This document shows positions 28,078 through 35,821 of a DNA stretch of 64,000 nucleotides, one piece after another (the first letter of the stretch is position 1; each line of letters begins with the position of its first letter). Position numbers and translations under genes: made by a program. Source of the DNA: Prochlorococcus marinus str. MIT 1214 (GTDB lineage Bacteria; Cyanobacteriota; Cyanobacteriia; PCC-6307; Cyanobiaceae); contig NZ_CP114777.1 of assembly GCF_027359355.1 (NCBI RefSeq), forward strand, positions 62,001 through 126,000, in the 5' to 3' direction. The notes beneath the pieces were generated by a model, which made no database searches, had not been told where the DNA came from, and saw only the letters and a list, made by a program, of their open reading frames with translations.

Positions 28078-29085
28078 TTGATTTCTTCGACTTCAATTAA
28101 TTATAAATTTCCATCAAATATTGGAATTGTTTTATGTGGCCATGGGAGTAGAGATCCTCAAGCAGTAGAGGAGTTTGTAAATGTAGTCAATAGGATAAAA
28201 TCCAGAATACCTAATGTTCCAGTTGCATTCGGATTCCTAGAATTCAACCGACCAATAATCAATGAGGCCTTAGATCAACTTAAAAATATGGGAGTAGAGA
28301 GAGTAATTGCTCTACCAGCTATGTTATTTGCTGCGGGACATACTAAAAATGATATACCTGCTGTTTTGAATAAATATTCTGCTGATAATGGACTTCCAAT
28401 TCAATATGGCAGAGAGCTTGGTCTGAATTCTTTGATGATTGGAGCAGCAGGAGCAAGACTCAAAGAAATAATTGATAGTAATCCAATATTTCCTATTTCT
28501 GAAACATTACTAGTAGTAGCAGGAAGGGGATCATCAGATCCAGATGCTAATTCAAATGTTTGTAAGATTACAAGGATGCTTGTTGAGGGATTTGGATTTG
28601 GATGGGGAGAAACCGTTTTTTCAGGAGTAACTTTCCCCCTTGTTGATCCTGGTTTGAGGCATGTTCTCAAATTAGGTTTTAAAAGAGTAATTTTATTGCC
28701 TTATTTTCTTTTTTCTGGAGTTTTGGTAAGTCGTGTTAGAGATCATTCTATTAGGGTTGCAAATGATAATCCTGATGTGCAGTTTTTAAACGCAAGTTAC
28801 CTATCAGACCAAGATTTAGTTATTGATACTTTTATGGAAAGAATTCATGAGGTTTTTAATGGAGAGAATTTTATGAATTGCGCTTTATGTAAATATCGCT
28901 CTAATCTATTAGGTTTTGAAAGTGAGGTTGGATATGAACAGGTCAGTCACCATCAGCATGTTGAAGGTTGTCTAGACATTCCACTAGAAAGTAAATCGCA
29001 TGAACATTCTCATGAACATATTCCTTATCCACATGCTGAGCATCCTTTAGGTCCTGTCACGCTTCGCTCTTCAAAGAAAAGCTAA
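28078..29085 (+). CDS. cbiX: Sirohydrochlorin cobaltochelatase (CbiX family)
   Basis: 335-aa chelatase with two homologous halves: VLCGHGSRDPQAVEEF near the N-terminus and VVAGRGSSDPDANSNVCK in the middle, plus ALPAMLFAAGHTKNDIP and LLPYFLFSGVLVSRVRDH. It inserts cobalt into sirohydrochlorin for cobalamin, or another metal for siroheme. The C-terminus is a His-rich tail (HEHSHEHIPYPHAEHP) that probably stores or delivers metal. TTG start at 28078. It fits with the B12-dependent ribonucleotide reductase encoded 7 kb away. Confidence 0.9.
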   Translation: MISSTSINYKFPSNIGIVLCGHGSRDPQAVEEFVNVVNRIKSRIPNVPVAFGFLEFNRPIINEALDQLKNMGVERVIALPAMLFAAGHTKNDIPAVLNKYSADNGLPIQYGRELGLNSLMIGAAGARLKEIIDSNPIFPISETLLVVAGRGSSDPDANSNVCKITRMLVEGFGFGWGETVFSGVTFPLVDPGLRHVLKLGFKRVILLPYFLFSGVLVSRVRDHSIRVANDNPDVQFLNASYLSDQDLVIDTFMERIHEVFNGENFMNCALCKYRSNLLGFESEVGYEQVSHHQHVEGCLDIPLESKSHEHSHEHIPYPHAEHPLGPVTLRSSKKS

Positions 29086-29477
29086 ATCTAAAAAAAATAA
29101 GTGTAAATCAAAGAATCAATTGTCTCTTTCTTGAATGCGACGCAAGGGACTCGTTATCTAAACATTTTTTTAACGTTTAGTTTCGGTCCTTTTCCCCAGG
29201 TGATTTCCACAGCTAATGAGTAGTTTTCCACTTTAAATAACTAAAACCCTAGTTTTCGTAAAGGGCTTGTGGGATTCAACAGATTTTTTAATAGTAATTT
29301 ACACTTAGACATCTTAGGCGAATAAAGTTATTCGGATCGAGCCTCTTCCTAGATAAAGCTTGGTATGAGATGAGTCTAGTAGTGTCTCAGATTTTTAGTA
29401 TAGCTTTTCTTTATCTTTGACGTTTTATTGAAAATTTAAGATCCTTATCTCATACATTTCGAATTTCAAAAAAGTAG
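29086..29477. other. 392-bp intergenic region with inverted repeats
   Basis: No ORF supported. Contains a TTTCCACA (29203-29210) and a TTTTCCACT (29223-29231), close to the cyanobacterial DnaA box TTTTCCACA, a hairpin CGAATAA-AGT-TATTCG near 29319-29334, and a 9-bp distant inverted pair GTATGAGAT / ATCTCATAC (29363 and 29446). The base composition is richer in GC than other gaps here. It may hold a small RNA or the promoter of the DUF2811 gene; nothing specific is recognised. Confidence 0.35.
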
Positions 29478-29747
29478 ATGGAGTTTAATCAAATTGAAAC
29501 TCGTACTGATGAGATGAAAAGTGATGAGGTTAGATGTTTTGAGAATGACTTGGAACTTATCTCTATTAGCCTAGAAGCTGAAGTGCCTGAAGCTCTTTAT
29601 GCAGGTATGAAGGATTTTATAAGTGGAAATAATAAGTGGGATCAATCCAAGCTTATTAGCTCTGCTATTGCAAATTTTCTTTTTCAAAACGGTTCTGATG
29701 ATAGAGCAGTAACTGAGAAATACTTAAATGATATTTTCAACCTTTAA
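29478..29747 (+). CDS. DUF2811 family protein
   Basis: 89-aa cyanobacterial protein of the DUF2811 family: ISLEAEVPEALYAGMKDFISGNNKWDQSKLISSAIANFLFQNG..DRAVTEKYLNDIF follows the family pattern closely. It resembles a ribbon-helix-helix-sized protein but no function is known. The 3' end overlaps the convergent GMC oxidoreductase gene by 11 bp. Confidence 0.82.
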   Translation: MEFNQIETRTDEMKSDEVRCFENDLELISISLEAEVPEALYAGMKDFISGNNKWDQSKLISSAIANFLFQNGSDDRAVTEKYLNDIFNL

Positions 29748-31380
29748 AGTCGATAATTGCCTTTTCGCAAGCCCTTTTTGTTATTGCCATCATTGTTAAC
29801 GTTGGACTTTGCCAAGATGAAGTTGGCCAGCAAGCTCCATCAACGACTAATACATTGCTGCATTCCCATAGACGATTCCATTTATCTAAAACGCTCTTTT
29901 CCTTGGTATTTCCCATTGGTGCCCCTCCTACCTCATGTATGTAATAACCAGGGGGTGGAGCATCGCTTTTAGCAGCAACAGATTTATTTAGAATTTGTTT
30001 GGTAAATGGAATATTTAGGATTTCATGCACTGGAATAATTTTTCCGTTTCCAGAATCGATAATAAGTTCAATCATTCTGTTCATCTCTGTAACCATTCTT
30101 TTTTCATTTTCACGCCAAACAATTGATATGTGTGGGATAGAAATATCATATTGATCTGTTCTTTTTGTTAGAGAAACAGTGTTTTTATTATTCGGGAGTA
30201 CTTCTCCGTGACCTATAAGGAAACCCGTTTTTGTATCTTTATAATTTTTTAAAACATCTGGTGGCTCAAATCTATCGATCCCTCCCCAGATTCCATATCC
30301 TCCGACAAAGTTATTTTTTTTTGATCGATTTCTCCCTATGGGAATAAAGAAACTACCAGCTCCTGTTAAAACATAATTATTATTATTTTTTGAATAATTA
30401 GTTAAATTTTTATCGATTGGGACAGTAAAAAATCTACATGTTGATATATGGTCCATTAAGTTCTTTCCCAATGAATGGGATGGATCAATTAGACCATTTG
30501 AATCATTACTTTCTTCGGAACTTAATAGAATTCTAATTGTTTGGATTGTTGATGAACATAATATGATTAATTTACTTTCTAATTCACTTCTTTTCCCATT
30601 ATTTTGGTTTACTATGATAACACTTTTTGCAGACTTTCTATCCTTATTTAATACTAATTTCTCTACAATATGATCTGAAAGTATTTCTACTTTCCCTAAT
30701 CTAGAGGCTTCTTTTAATGTGCTGCCCAGACTACTGGATCTTGGCCATTTTGTTTTATCTTTATTATCTCCAAAGCCTCTGGAATGTATAAAGGGAAGAT
30801 TTAATTTTTCTTTTATCTTAACGGCGAATTCTTCCTCACTTTCTGTAAATGGACTTTTGCCAATAAATTCACCATTGGGTAGTTGATTAAGATCGTCTTT
30901 GTTGCCATATATTCTTAGAAAATTCTCTATTTCTGAATAATGTGACTCAAGATCTTTATAACTAATAGGCCATTGAAGGTTGTATTCTTTATCTTTTGAG
31001 GCTTCAAAATCTTCGTTGGCTAATCTTAAGGTTATTCCACCCCAAGTAAGGCTTCTTCCCCCAACTTGATTGCCCTGCGTCCACATGAATGGAGCTTTTG
31101 GTGGGTGTGTATAAGGATTTGTTTTTTTGTTTGCGTAAAGTATAGGATTTGATTTCCAGAAACCAGGGTGCTGAGGTTGGTTTTGATAATTTCCAGTTGT
31201 TACTCCTATTAGTCTTCGAATCATATTGCAGGGCTCTGTTCCCTGTGCCTGCTTGATTTCCAGTTCAGGACCTCTTTCAATTACTAATACTCTTATGCCT
31301 GCCTTGGCCATTGTTAGAGCAGCCATCCCTCCTGTTGCGCCGGAACCAACAATTATGACTTCATATGCCTTGTTAATCAT
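29737..31380 (-). CDS. GMC-family oxidoreductase
   Basis: 547-aa FAD enzyme of the glucose-methanol-choline family. The N-terminal VIVGSGATGGMAALTMAKAGIRVLVIERG Rossmann motif, the GGRSLTWGGITLR flavin region (about residue 107), LCSSTIQTIRILLSS and the C-terminal HEVGGAPMG ... CWPTSSWQSPTLTMMAITKRACE with the His/Asn-type catalytic area are visible. It oxidises an alcohol or sugar; the substrate is unknown. Its 360-bp upstream region has two strong palindromes. Confidence 0.88.
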   Translation of the reverse strand: MINKAYEVIIVGSGATGGMAALTMAKAGIRVLVIERGPELEIKQAQGTEPCNMIRRLIGVTTGNYQNQPQHPGFWKSNPILYANKKTNPYTHPPKAPFMWTQGNQVGGRSLTWGGITLRLANEDFEASKDKEYNLQWPISYKDLESHYSEIENFLRIYGNKDDLNQLPNGEFIGKSPFTESEEEFAVKIKEKLNLPFIHSRGFGDNKDKTKWPRSSSLGSTLKEASRLGKVEILSDHIVEKLVLNKDRKSAKSVIIVNQNNGKRSELESKLIILCSSTIQTIRILLSSEESNDSNGLIDPSHSLGKNLMDHISTCRFFTVPIDKNLTNYSKNNNNYVLTGAGSFFIPIGRNRSKKNNFVGGYGIWGGIDRFEPPDVLKNYKDTKTGFLIGHGEVLPNNKNTVSLTKRTDQYDISIPHISIVWRENEKRMVTEMNRMIELIIDSGNGKIIPVHEILNIPFTKQILNKSVAAKSDAPPPGYYIHEVGGAPMGNTKEKSVLDKWNRLWECSNVLVVDGACWPTSSWQSPTLTMMAITKRACEKAIIDFKG

Positions 31381-31425
31381 TTCTAGAAAATTGTATCTTT
31401 TAAATTTGGTATAGTTAGAGAATTA

Positions 31426-31454
31426 TTTAATATATATGTAAAATATATATTAAA
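31426..31454. repeat. 12-bp inverted repeat with 5-bp centre
   Basis: TTTAATATATAT, then GTAAA, then ATATATATTAAA: a perfect 12-bp dyad, 46 bp upstream of the GMC gene start. In such AT-rich DNA a chance origin is possible, but the match is complete. Confidence 0.6.
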
Positions 31455-31565
31455 TCATAGGCTTATCTTTTAGCTAGTTAGAAAATTTGATTTACTTGTA
31501 TCGTTTTTATTCAAGGTTTGGCATGGAATCTTTTTTCATAAGATAATTTTTAAATCATTTTATAT

Positions 31566-31599
31566 AATTATTAAGATCAATATATTGATCTTAATAATT
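31566..31599. repeat. Perfect 34-bp palindrome
   Basis: AATTATTAAGATCAATA is followed directly by its exact reverse complement TATTGATCTTAATAATT, with no spacer. 17-bp half-sites without a loop suit a dimeric protein binding site or a cruciform more than a terminator hairpin. It lies between divergent genes. Confidence 0.8.
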
Positions 31600-31740
31600 T
31601 GTTTACTTTGATTTGCTTTTTATGATTTAGGAGAAATTATAATAGTACTTTTTAGGTTTTAATACATATTAGATTCAATATTTAATTTAACTGGGAGCCC
31701 CTTTTGAATTAAAATATTTATTGGTAGCTATTAGAAAGTT

Positions 31741-32211
31741 ATGTCTAAACGTCTTCTTTTTTTTGTAAGCTCGGCTCTATTTTTCTTTTATTCTCTTCCA
31801 GCTTATGCAGCCTTGGACTATGGAAAGCAAACCTTGATAGGCGCTGATTTCTCTAACATCGATTTGAAAGGTGCTACTTTCTATCTAAGTGATCTCCAAG
31901 ATGCTGATTTTTCTGGTAGTGATCTTCAAGGAGCTAGTTTTTTTGATGCAAAGCTTGAAAACGCTAATCTAAGTAATACAAATATGAGAGATGTAACAAT
32001 GGATGCTGCCATACTTAATGGTGCTAACCTTTCAAATAGTATATTAGAAGGTGCTTTTGCTTATAATGCTAAATTTGAAAACGTTATTATTGAAGGTGCC
32101 GATTTTACTGATGTATTAATCGCGAATGATGTTAAAAATAAGCTATGTATTATCGCAGATGGAATAAACAGTGTTACAAATAAGAAAACAAGTGAGTCAT
32201 TAGATTGTTAG
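31741..32211 (+). CDS. Secreted pentapeptide-repeat protein
   Basis: 156 aa. An N-terminal signal peptide (KRLLFFVSSALFFFYSLPAYA, cleavage after AYA about residue 22) is followed by tandem A(D/N)LxG-type repeats (IGADFSNIDLKGATFYLSDLQDADFSGSD...), forming a right-handed beta-helix of about 5-6 coils, then a short C-terminal part with two cysteines. It resembles the lumenal pentapeptide proteins of cyanobacteria. Likely located in the thylakoid lumen or periplasm. The glycosyltransferase gene begins at its stop codon. Confidence 0.88.
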   Translation: MSKRLLFFVSSALFFFYSLPAYAALDYGKQTLIGADFSNIDLKGATFYLSDLQDADFSGSDLQGASFFDAKLENANLSNTNMRDVTMDAAILNGANLSNSILEGAFAYNAKFENVIIEGADFTDVLIANDVKNKLCIIADGINSVTNKKTSESLDC

Positions 32212-32219
32212 AAAAAAGT

Positions 32220-34316
32220 ATGCTTATGAAGAAAAATATTAATAACCCTAAATATATTTTTTGGATTTCAGTTTTATTTATATGGATTATATCCACCTTG
32301 ATTGATCGGATTTGGTGGAATTTTTATAGCAATACCCCTTCATGGGATCAGGCTGATTACCTGAATAGTGCACTTGACCATGCTCGTGCACTTTCTTTTT
32401 TGGAGGGAGATGGAGGTTCAGACTTTCGTTCTCTGTTAGATAAATCTCCAAAGATTCCTCCCTTGGCCTCAATAATCAATGGAGCCTTAATTGCCTTTGC
32501 TGGTGATGCCCCTCATGAAGCAGCCTGGTCCTTAAGTTTTTGGAATGGATTTTTCATCTTTAACATTGCTTCTTGGGGACTTTATTTGAAAGGAAAAAAG
32601 TTTGCACTTTTTTGTGTTCTTATTAGTGCGTTTTCTCCTTTCTTATTTCATTTAAGAACTGATTATGTGTTGGAATTGCCTTTGATTTCGGCTATTACAT
32701 TTTATTTGTTTCATCTAGGAAGGTGGAGTGATAAATCAATTGGAGGTAAATGGATTCAATTGATAATCGCTATTTTTGCATGTGCTTCTTCTTTATTGAT
32801 TAAGCAGAGCTCTTTATTAATTATAATACCTTCTTTGCTATTTATCTTTATTATTTCTTTTAAAAGAGATAATAATTTTAGATTACAATTCTTATGCTTA
32901 TTCCTCATCAGTCTTTCCGCGATTTTACCTTGGTTTTATCACAATTGGATAATGATATTAAGTGGAACGTACAGAGCTGTTTTTGAATCGGCGGTTATAG
33001 AAGGCGATCCATCTATTTTAGATTTAAAAAGTATTTTTTGGTACTTTCCTTATTTAGATAATCAGTTTGGGAGTATCATTTTCTTTTCTGGATTTTCAGG
33101 AATACTATTTTTCTTTTTATCCTATTTAAGATCTTTTGGAACCTCGGCAAATTTATCGAGTATTTTTAATAAAAATAATTATAAATGGAGATGGGTTTAT
33201 ATTAATTTAATAACATGCTGGACTTTTACAACTTTCATTCCTAATAAAGATGAAAGATATATTGCATGTACGATCCCGTTAATTATTTTACTGTTAGCCC
33301 TTGGATTTTCTAAATGGACTGATTGGCTTAATACTTATTTAAAATTAAAATATTATGGATTATTCTTGATTCCTCCTATAAGCTTTTTATTTTCCAATTC
33401 TATTGAAAAATTTAACACTTTAAAAAATATTTCAAGCAGATATTATCCTGTTAAAGACATTATATCTATCGTTAAATCAGATCAGACTTTCGATCAAAAA
33501 GAAACAGTTATTGTTGTTCCCAGCACTCCTGATATGAATCAGCATAATGTAAATTATTTTGGGAGAATGCAAGGTGGAAATATTTTGGGTAGACAACTTG
33601 GGCAATCTCTTATTCACATAGAGCCTGTTCTTAAAAATTCTAATTGGATTATTTTGGCTGAGGGCGATCAAGGCTCAGTTTCAAGTAATGCAATTGCTCT
33701 AGATAAAGCGATCAGAGATAGTTCTCTTTTCATAAAAGTTCGAGAATTTCCTAGAGAAAAAAATGGGAGCTATTCTTTATGGAAAAGAGGTTCAAGTTCA
33801 CTTAAGCAAAATGAATTTCATAATAGATTTATTGAACTAGCAAATGGAATGGAACAAGGTCCATTAGGCATTAAATTGATTTTTGATGAAATTGAAATAG
33901 AACATATGCTTGATGGACATCTTAAATATCAAACTATAGTTAGAGATAAGGCGCTATCTAAAATTAGTTCAGACCCCGAAGATGTTGAATCTTTATGGTC
34001 CCTATCACTTTTGAATATATTATCGAATAGACCTTTAGAAGCAGATATTTATCTAAGAAATTTAGAAACTTTGTTGCCCAATAATCCCTGGCCAAGCGCT
34101 TACAGAACTATAGTTAACTTGGCCTCATGGAATCCTTGGAAGGCCTCTTTAATAGCAGATAGAGCTCATAATATAAACCCAAATTACTTTCTAAAAAGCT
34201 TGGGTGATACTAGTGCAATTTTTCGAGGAGCTTTGTGGCGCTTGAAGTCTGCTTCAAAAAGTGTTCCGAATGCAATAAAAATAATTGATGAAGCTTTAAA
34301 ACCATTAGAAGAGTAA
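32220..34316 (+). CDS. GT39/PMT-type membrane glycosyltransferase
   Basis: About 698 aa (703 if a TTG at 32205, overlapping the preceding stop, is used; ATG 32220 is preferred). It starts with a membrane helix, then a periplasmic acidic loop (TPSWDQADYLNSALDHARAL) with the catalytic Asp expected of ArnT/PMT glycosyltransferases, then about 10 membrane helices up to residue 410, and a soluble C-terminal part with TPR-like helices (SLWSLSLLNILSNRPLEADIYLRNLETLLPNNPWP). Such enzymes transfer a sugar from a polyprenyl phosphate to a lipid or protein. It may share a transcript with the pentapeptide gene. Confidence 0.83.
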   Translation: MLMKKNINNPKYIFWISVLFIWIISTLIDRIWWNFYSNTPSWDQADYLNSALDHARALSFLEGDGGSDFRSLLDKSPKIPPLASIINGALIAFAGDAPHEAAWSLSFWNGFFIFNIASWGLYLKGKKFALFCVLISAFSPFLFHLRTDYVLELPLISAITFYLFHLGRWSDKSIGGKWIQLIIAIFACASSLLIKQSSLLIIIPSLLFIFIISFKRDNNFRLQFLCLFLISLSAILPWFYHNWIMILSGTYRAVFESAVIEGDPSILDLKSIFWYFPYLDNQFGSIIFFSGFSGILFFFLSYLRSFGTSANLSSIFNKNNYKWRWVYINLITCWTFTTFIPNKDERYIACTIPLIILLLALGFSKWTDWLNTYLKLKYYGLFLIPPISFLFSNSIEKFNTLKNISSRYYPVKDIISIVKSDQTFDQKETVIVVPSTPDMNQHNVNYFGRMQGGNILGRQLGQSLIHIEPVLKNSNWIILAEGDQGSVSSNAIALDKAIRDSSLFIKVREFPREKNGSYSLWKRGSSSLKQNEFHNRFIELANGMEQGPLGIKLIFDEIEIEHMLDGHLKYQTIVRDKALSKISSDPEDVESLWSLSLLNILSNRPLEADIYLRNLETLLPNNPWPSAYRTIVNLASWNPWKASLIADRAHNINPNYFLKSLGDTSAIFRGALWRLKSASKSVPNAIKIIDEALKPLEE

Positions 34317-34353
34317 AAGTTTAAGACAAAATTTCAATCTCGAGCCGCAAGAT

Positions 34354-34524
34354 TTAAAGTTGGTCTCTTTCAAATGTTTTTGTTATTTCTTTTAGAAATT
34401 CCACTATTTGGATATTTGTATACCCAAGTTCAGTTCTAAGCCCTTTACATGAAGAGGTGATCTCTTTCCAGATATCAGCTCTGACAATTGCTTCTCTGTC
34501 TTTTAAGTAACGCTCTTCTTTCAT
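34354..34524 (-). CDS. Small 56-aa protein, unknown
   Basis: Read directly from the minus strand: ATG at 34522-34524, TAA at 34354-34356. The 56-residue product (starting MKEERYLKDREAIVRADIWK, ending TFERDQL) is helical, charged, and has one Cys. It has protein-like composition and is convergent with the glycosyltransferase gene. No family recognised. Confidence 0.55.
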   Translation of the reverse strand: MKEERYLKDREAIVRADIWKEITSSCKGLRTELGYTNIQIVEFLKEITKTFERDQL

Positions 34525-34569
34525 TTTGATTGAATTATGTAAGGTATGGGTTCATGAGCTTTTTAAGAA

Positions 34570-34608
34570 AATCAACCTAGTAAATCTTAAAGATTCACTA
34601 GGTTGATT
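34570..34608 (-). terminator. Long hairpin, terminator-like on the minus strand
   Basis: AATCAACCTAGTAAATCTT pairs with AAGATTCACTAGGTTGATT with one G-U wobble, giving a stem of about 17 bp. On the minus strand it is followed by TTTTCTT, so it may end leftward transcription from tRNA-Ser or from an unseen small RNA in 34610-34860. No gene is visible between the tRNA and this hairpin. Confidence 0.55.
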
Positions 34609-34859
34609 AGATTTATATCAGATCTTTATCTTAAAAATCTTAAAAAACCTATTGTTTTGATACCTTAACGAAAAAATAAAAGAATCATGAGATTTATGGC
34701 TTTCTTGTAGGTATGAAATATTTGATTTCCTTATCTTAATAGGCTCAAAAATAAATCATTTTAAAGATACTTTGATTGATTTATCTATTGTTTGAGCTTA
34801 TTTATTATATGGCAGAGGCAAGAGTATAATTAAATACCTCCAAACTCCCCTATAAAGAA

Positions 34860-34946
34860 CGGAGAGTGGGGGATTCGAACCCCCGATGGAGTTGCCCCCA
34901 TGCTAGTTTTCAAGACTAGAGCCATAAACCACTCGACCAACTCTCC
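34860..34946 (-). tRNA. tRNA-Ser(UGA)
   Basis: Complete class II tRNA on the minus strand. The 7-bp acceptor stem GGAGAGT / ACTCTCC with discriminator G, a D-arm TTGGTCGAGTGGTT, the anticodon stem-loop CTAGT-CTTGAAA-ACTAG with anticodon TGA, a long variable arm (CATGGGGGCAACTCCAT) and the T-arm CGGGGGTTCGAATCCCCC are all present. The long variable arm and G discriminator support serine. CCA is not encoded. Confidence 0.96.
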
Positions 34947-35146
34947 ACTTAAAATTTTACCTTATTAGCTTCTGAAATCTAAAAAATATTGATCAAACAA
35001 CAATTTCATCCCTAGTTGCTATTAAACCAGTTTTAAAGAGAATCCTTTTAGGCCTTTAAAAATTTCAGAACCTATAGATTCTCTGCATGTATAAATGTCA
35101 ATGAGATTATTTGTGCAATAATTTCAGACATTGGTAAATCACATTC
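34947..35146. other. Intergenic leader of the 64-aa membrane protein gene
   Basis: No ORF supported. Includes the tRNA-Ser promoter (minus) and the promoter of the 64-aa gene (plus). An 8-bp inverted pair AGAGAATC (35037-35044) / GATTCTCT (35077-35084) may form a weak leader hairpin. Confidence 0.35.
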
Positions 35147-35341
35147 ATGGCAAGCAACAAGAGCCCACAATCTCGTTTCCTTGGAGACCTTCCTATGGAG
35201 GGGGGTATTAGTCAAAAAGAGAAATATCGTTATGTAGCTCATTTGATGTTTTTTATTGGATGTGCGTTATTTTCCTTTGGGATTTGGGCGCTCTCTGGCT
35301 TTACTGCTTCAAGCGGAGCGTCAGGACCGTTTCCTTTCTAA
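35147..35341 (+). CDS. Small single-pass membrane protein
   Basis: 64-aa protein with a soluble N-terminus (SPQSRFLGDLPMEGGISQKEKYR) and one hydrophobic helix (VAHLMFFIGCALFSFGIWALSGF, about residues 29-51), ending with a short Ser/Gly tail. It has the size and shape of small photosynthetic-complex subunits but lacks the chlorophyll-binding ExxNGR motif of high-light-inducible proteins. Function not recognised. GC and codon use look more regular than its surroundings. Confidence 0.7.
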   Translation: MASNKSPQSRFLGDLPMEGGISQKEKYRYVAHLMFFIGCALFSFGIWALSGFTASSGASGPFPF

Positions 35342-35391
35342 AGTGAAAGGAATACATAATTGATTTTGAATTAGTAGAGCTAAATAAGAAA

Positions 35392-35655
35392 TTATTGAAT
35401 CGTCAATTTATTTATAGTATTTTCTCTATCTTCAATGAGTATTAGGAGCCACTTTGTTCCTAATGCTCTTGAAATACTTCTGTTTTTTAGTAATTCACAA
35501 ATTCTTTTATAAAGTTTTTCTGATTCAATATTGGAATTGAACCATTTTTCGAATTTCAGAATTTCATCTGGGTTTTTACAAGCTCTTAGTTGATCGATAA
35601 GTGCATCATTAGTACTTGTGCCACTTATCTTTAATGGTTTATTTGTTGTAGTCAT
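35392..35655 (-). CDS. Small helical protein, unknown
   Basis: 87-aa hydrophilic, helix-rich protein (NDALIDQLRACKNPDEILKFEKWFNSNIESEKLYKRICELLKNRSISRALGTKWLLILIED). No domain recognised; no membrane segment. ATG start; it lies downstream of nrdJ on the complementary side of the 64-aa gene. Probably a real picocyanobacterial orphan. Confidence 0.6.
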   Translation of the reverse strand: MTTTNKPLKISGTSTNDALIDQLRACKNPDEILKFEKWFNSNIESEKLYKRICELLKNRSISRALGTKWLLILIEDRENTINKLTIQ

Positions 35656-35821
35656 TTAAATTTTAAGTACACAAGACCTATTTAATAGTTAGCCAAATTT
35701 TCTAAATTGGACAATTATCTTTAAAACTTCTTTGAAAAAGAAAACTTATTTACTAAGTCATTGTCATTAAGTTCTTTAGATTTTTCTGAAAAAACATTTA
35801 CTTAAGTTTGAACGAATGCTC

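Larger units (their letters stand above)
31381..31740. other. Divergent 360-bp intergenic region, very AT-rich
   Basis: Shared upstream region of the GMC oxidoreductase (minus) and the pentapeptide gene (plus). No ORF supported. It holds two strong palindromes, listed separately, and a GGGAGCCCC dyad-like block near 31692-31701 shortly before the pentapeptide gene. Likely holds both promoters and regulator sites. Confidence 0.45.

Noticed and set aside
29199-29231. Replication origin
   Set aside because: Only two imperfect DnaA-box-like sites and no dnaN or dnaA nearby.
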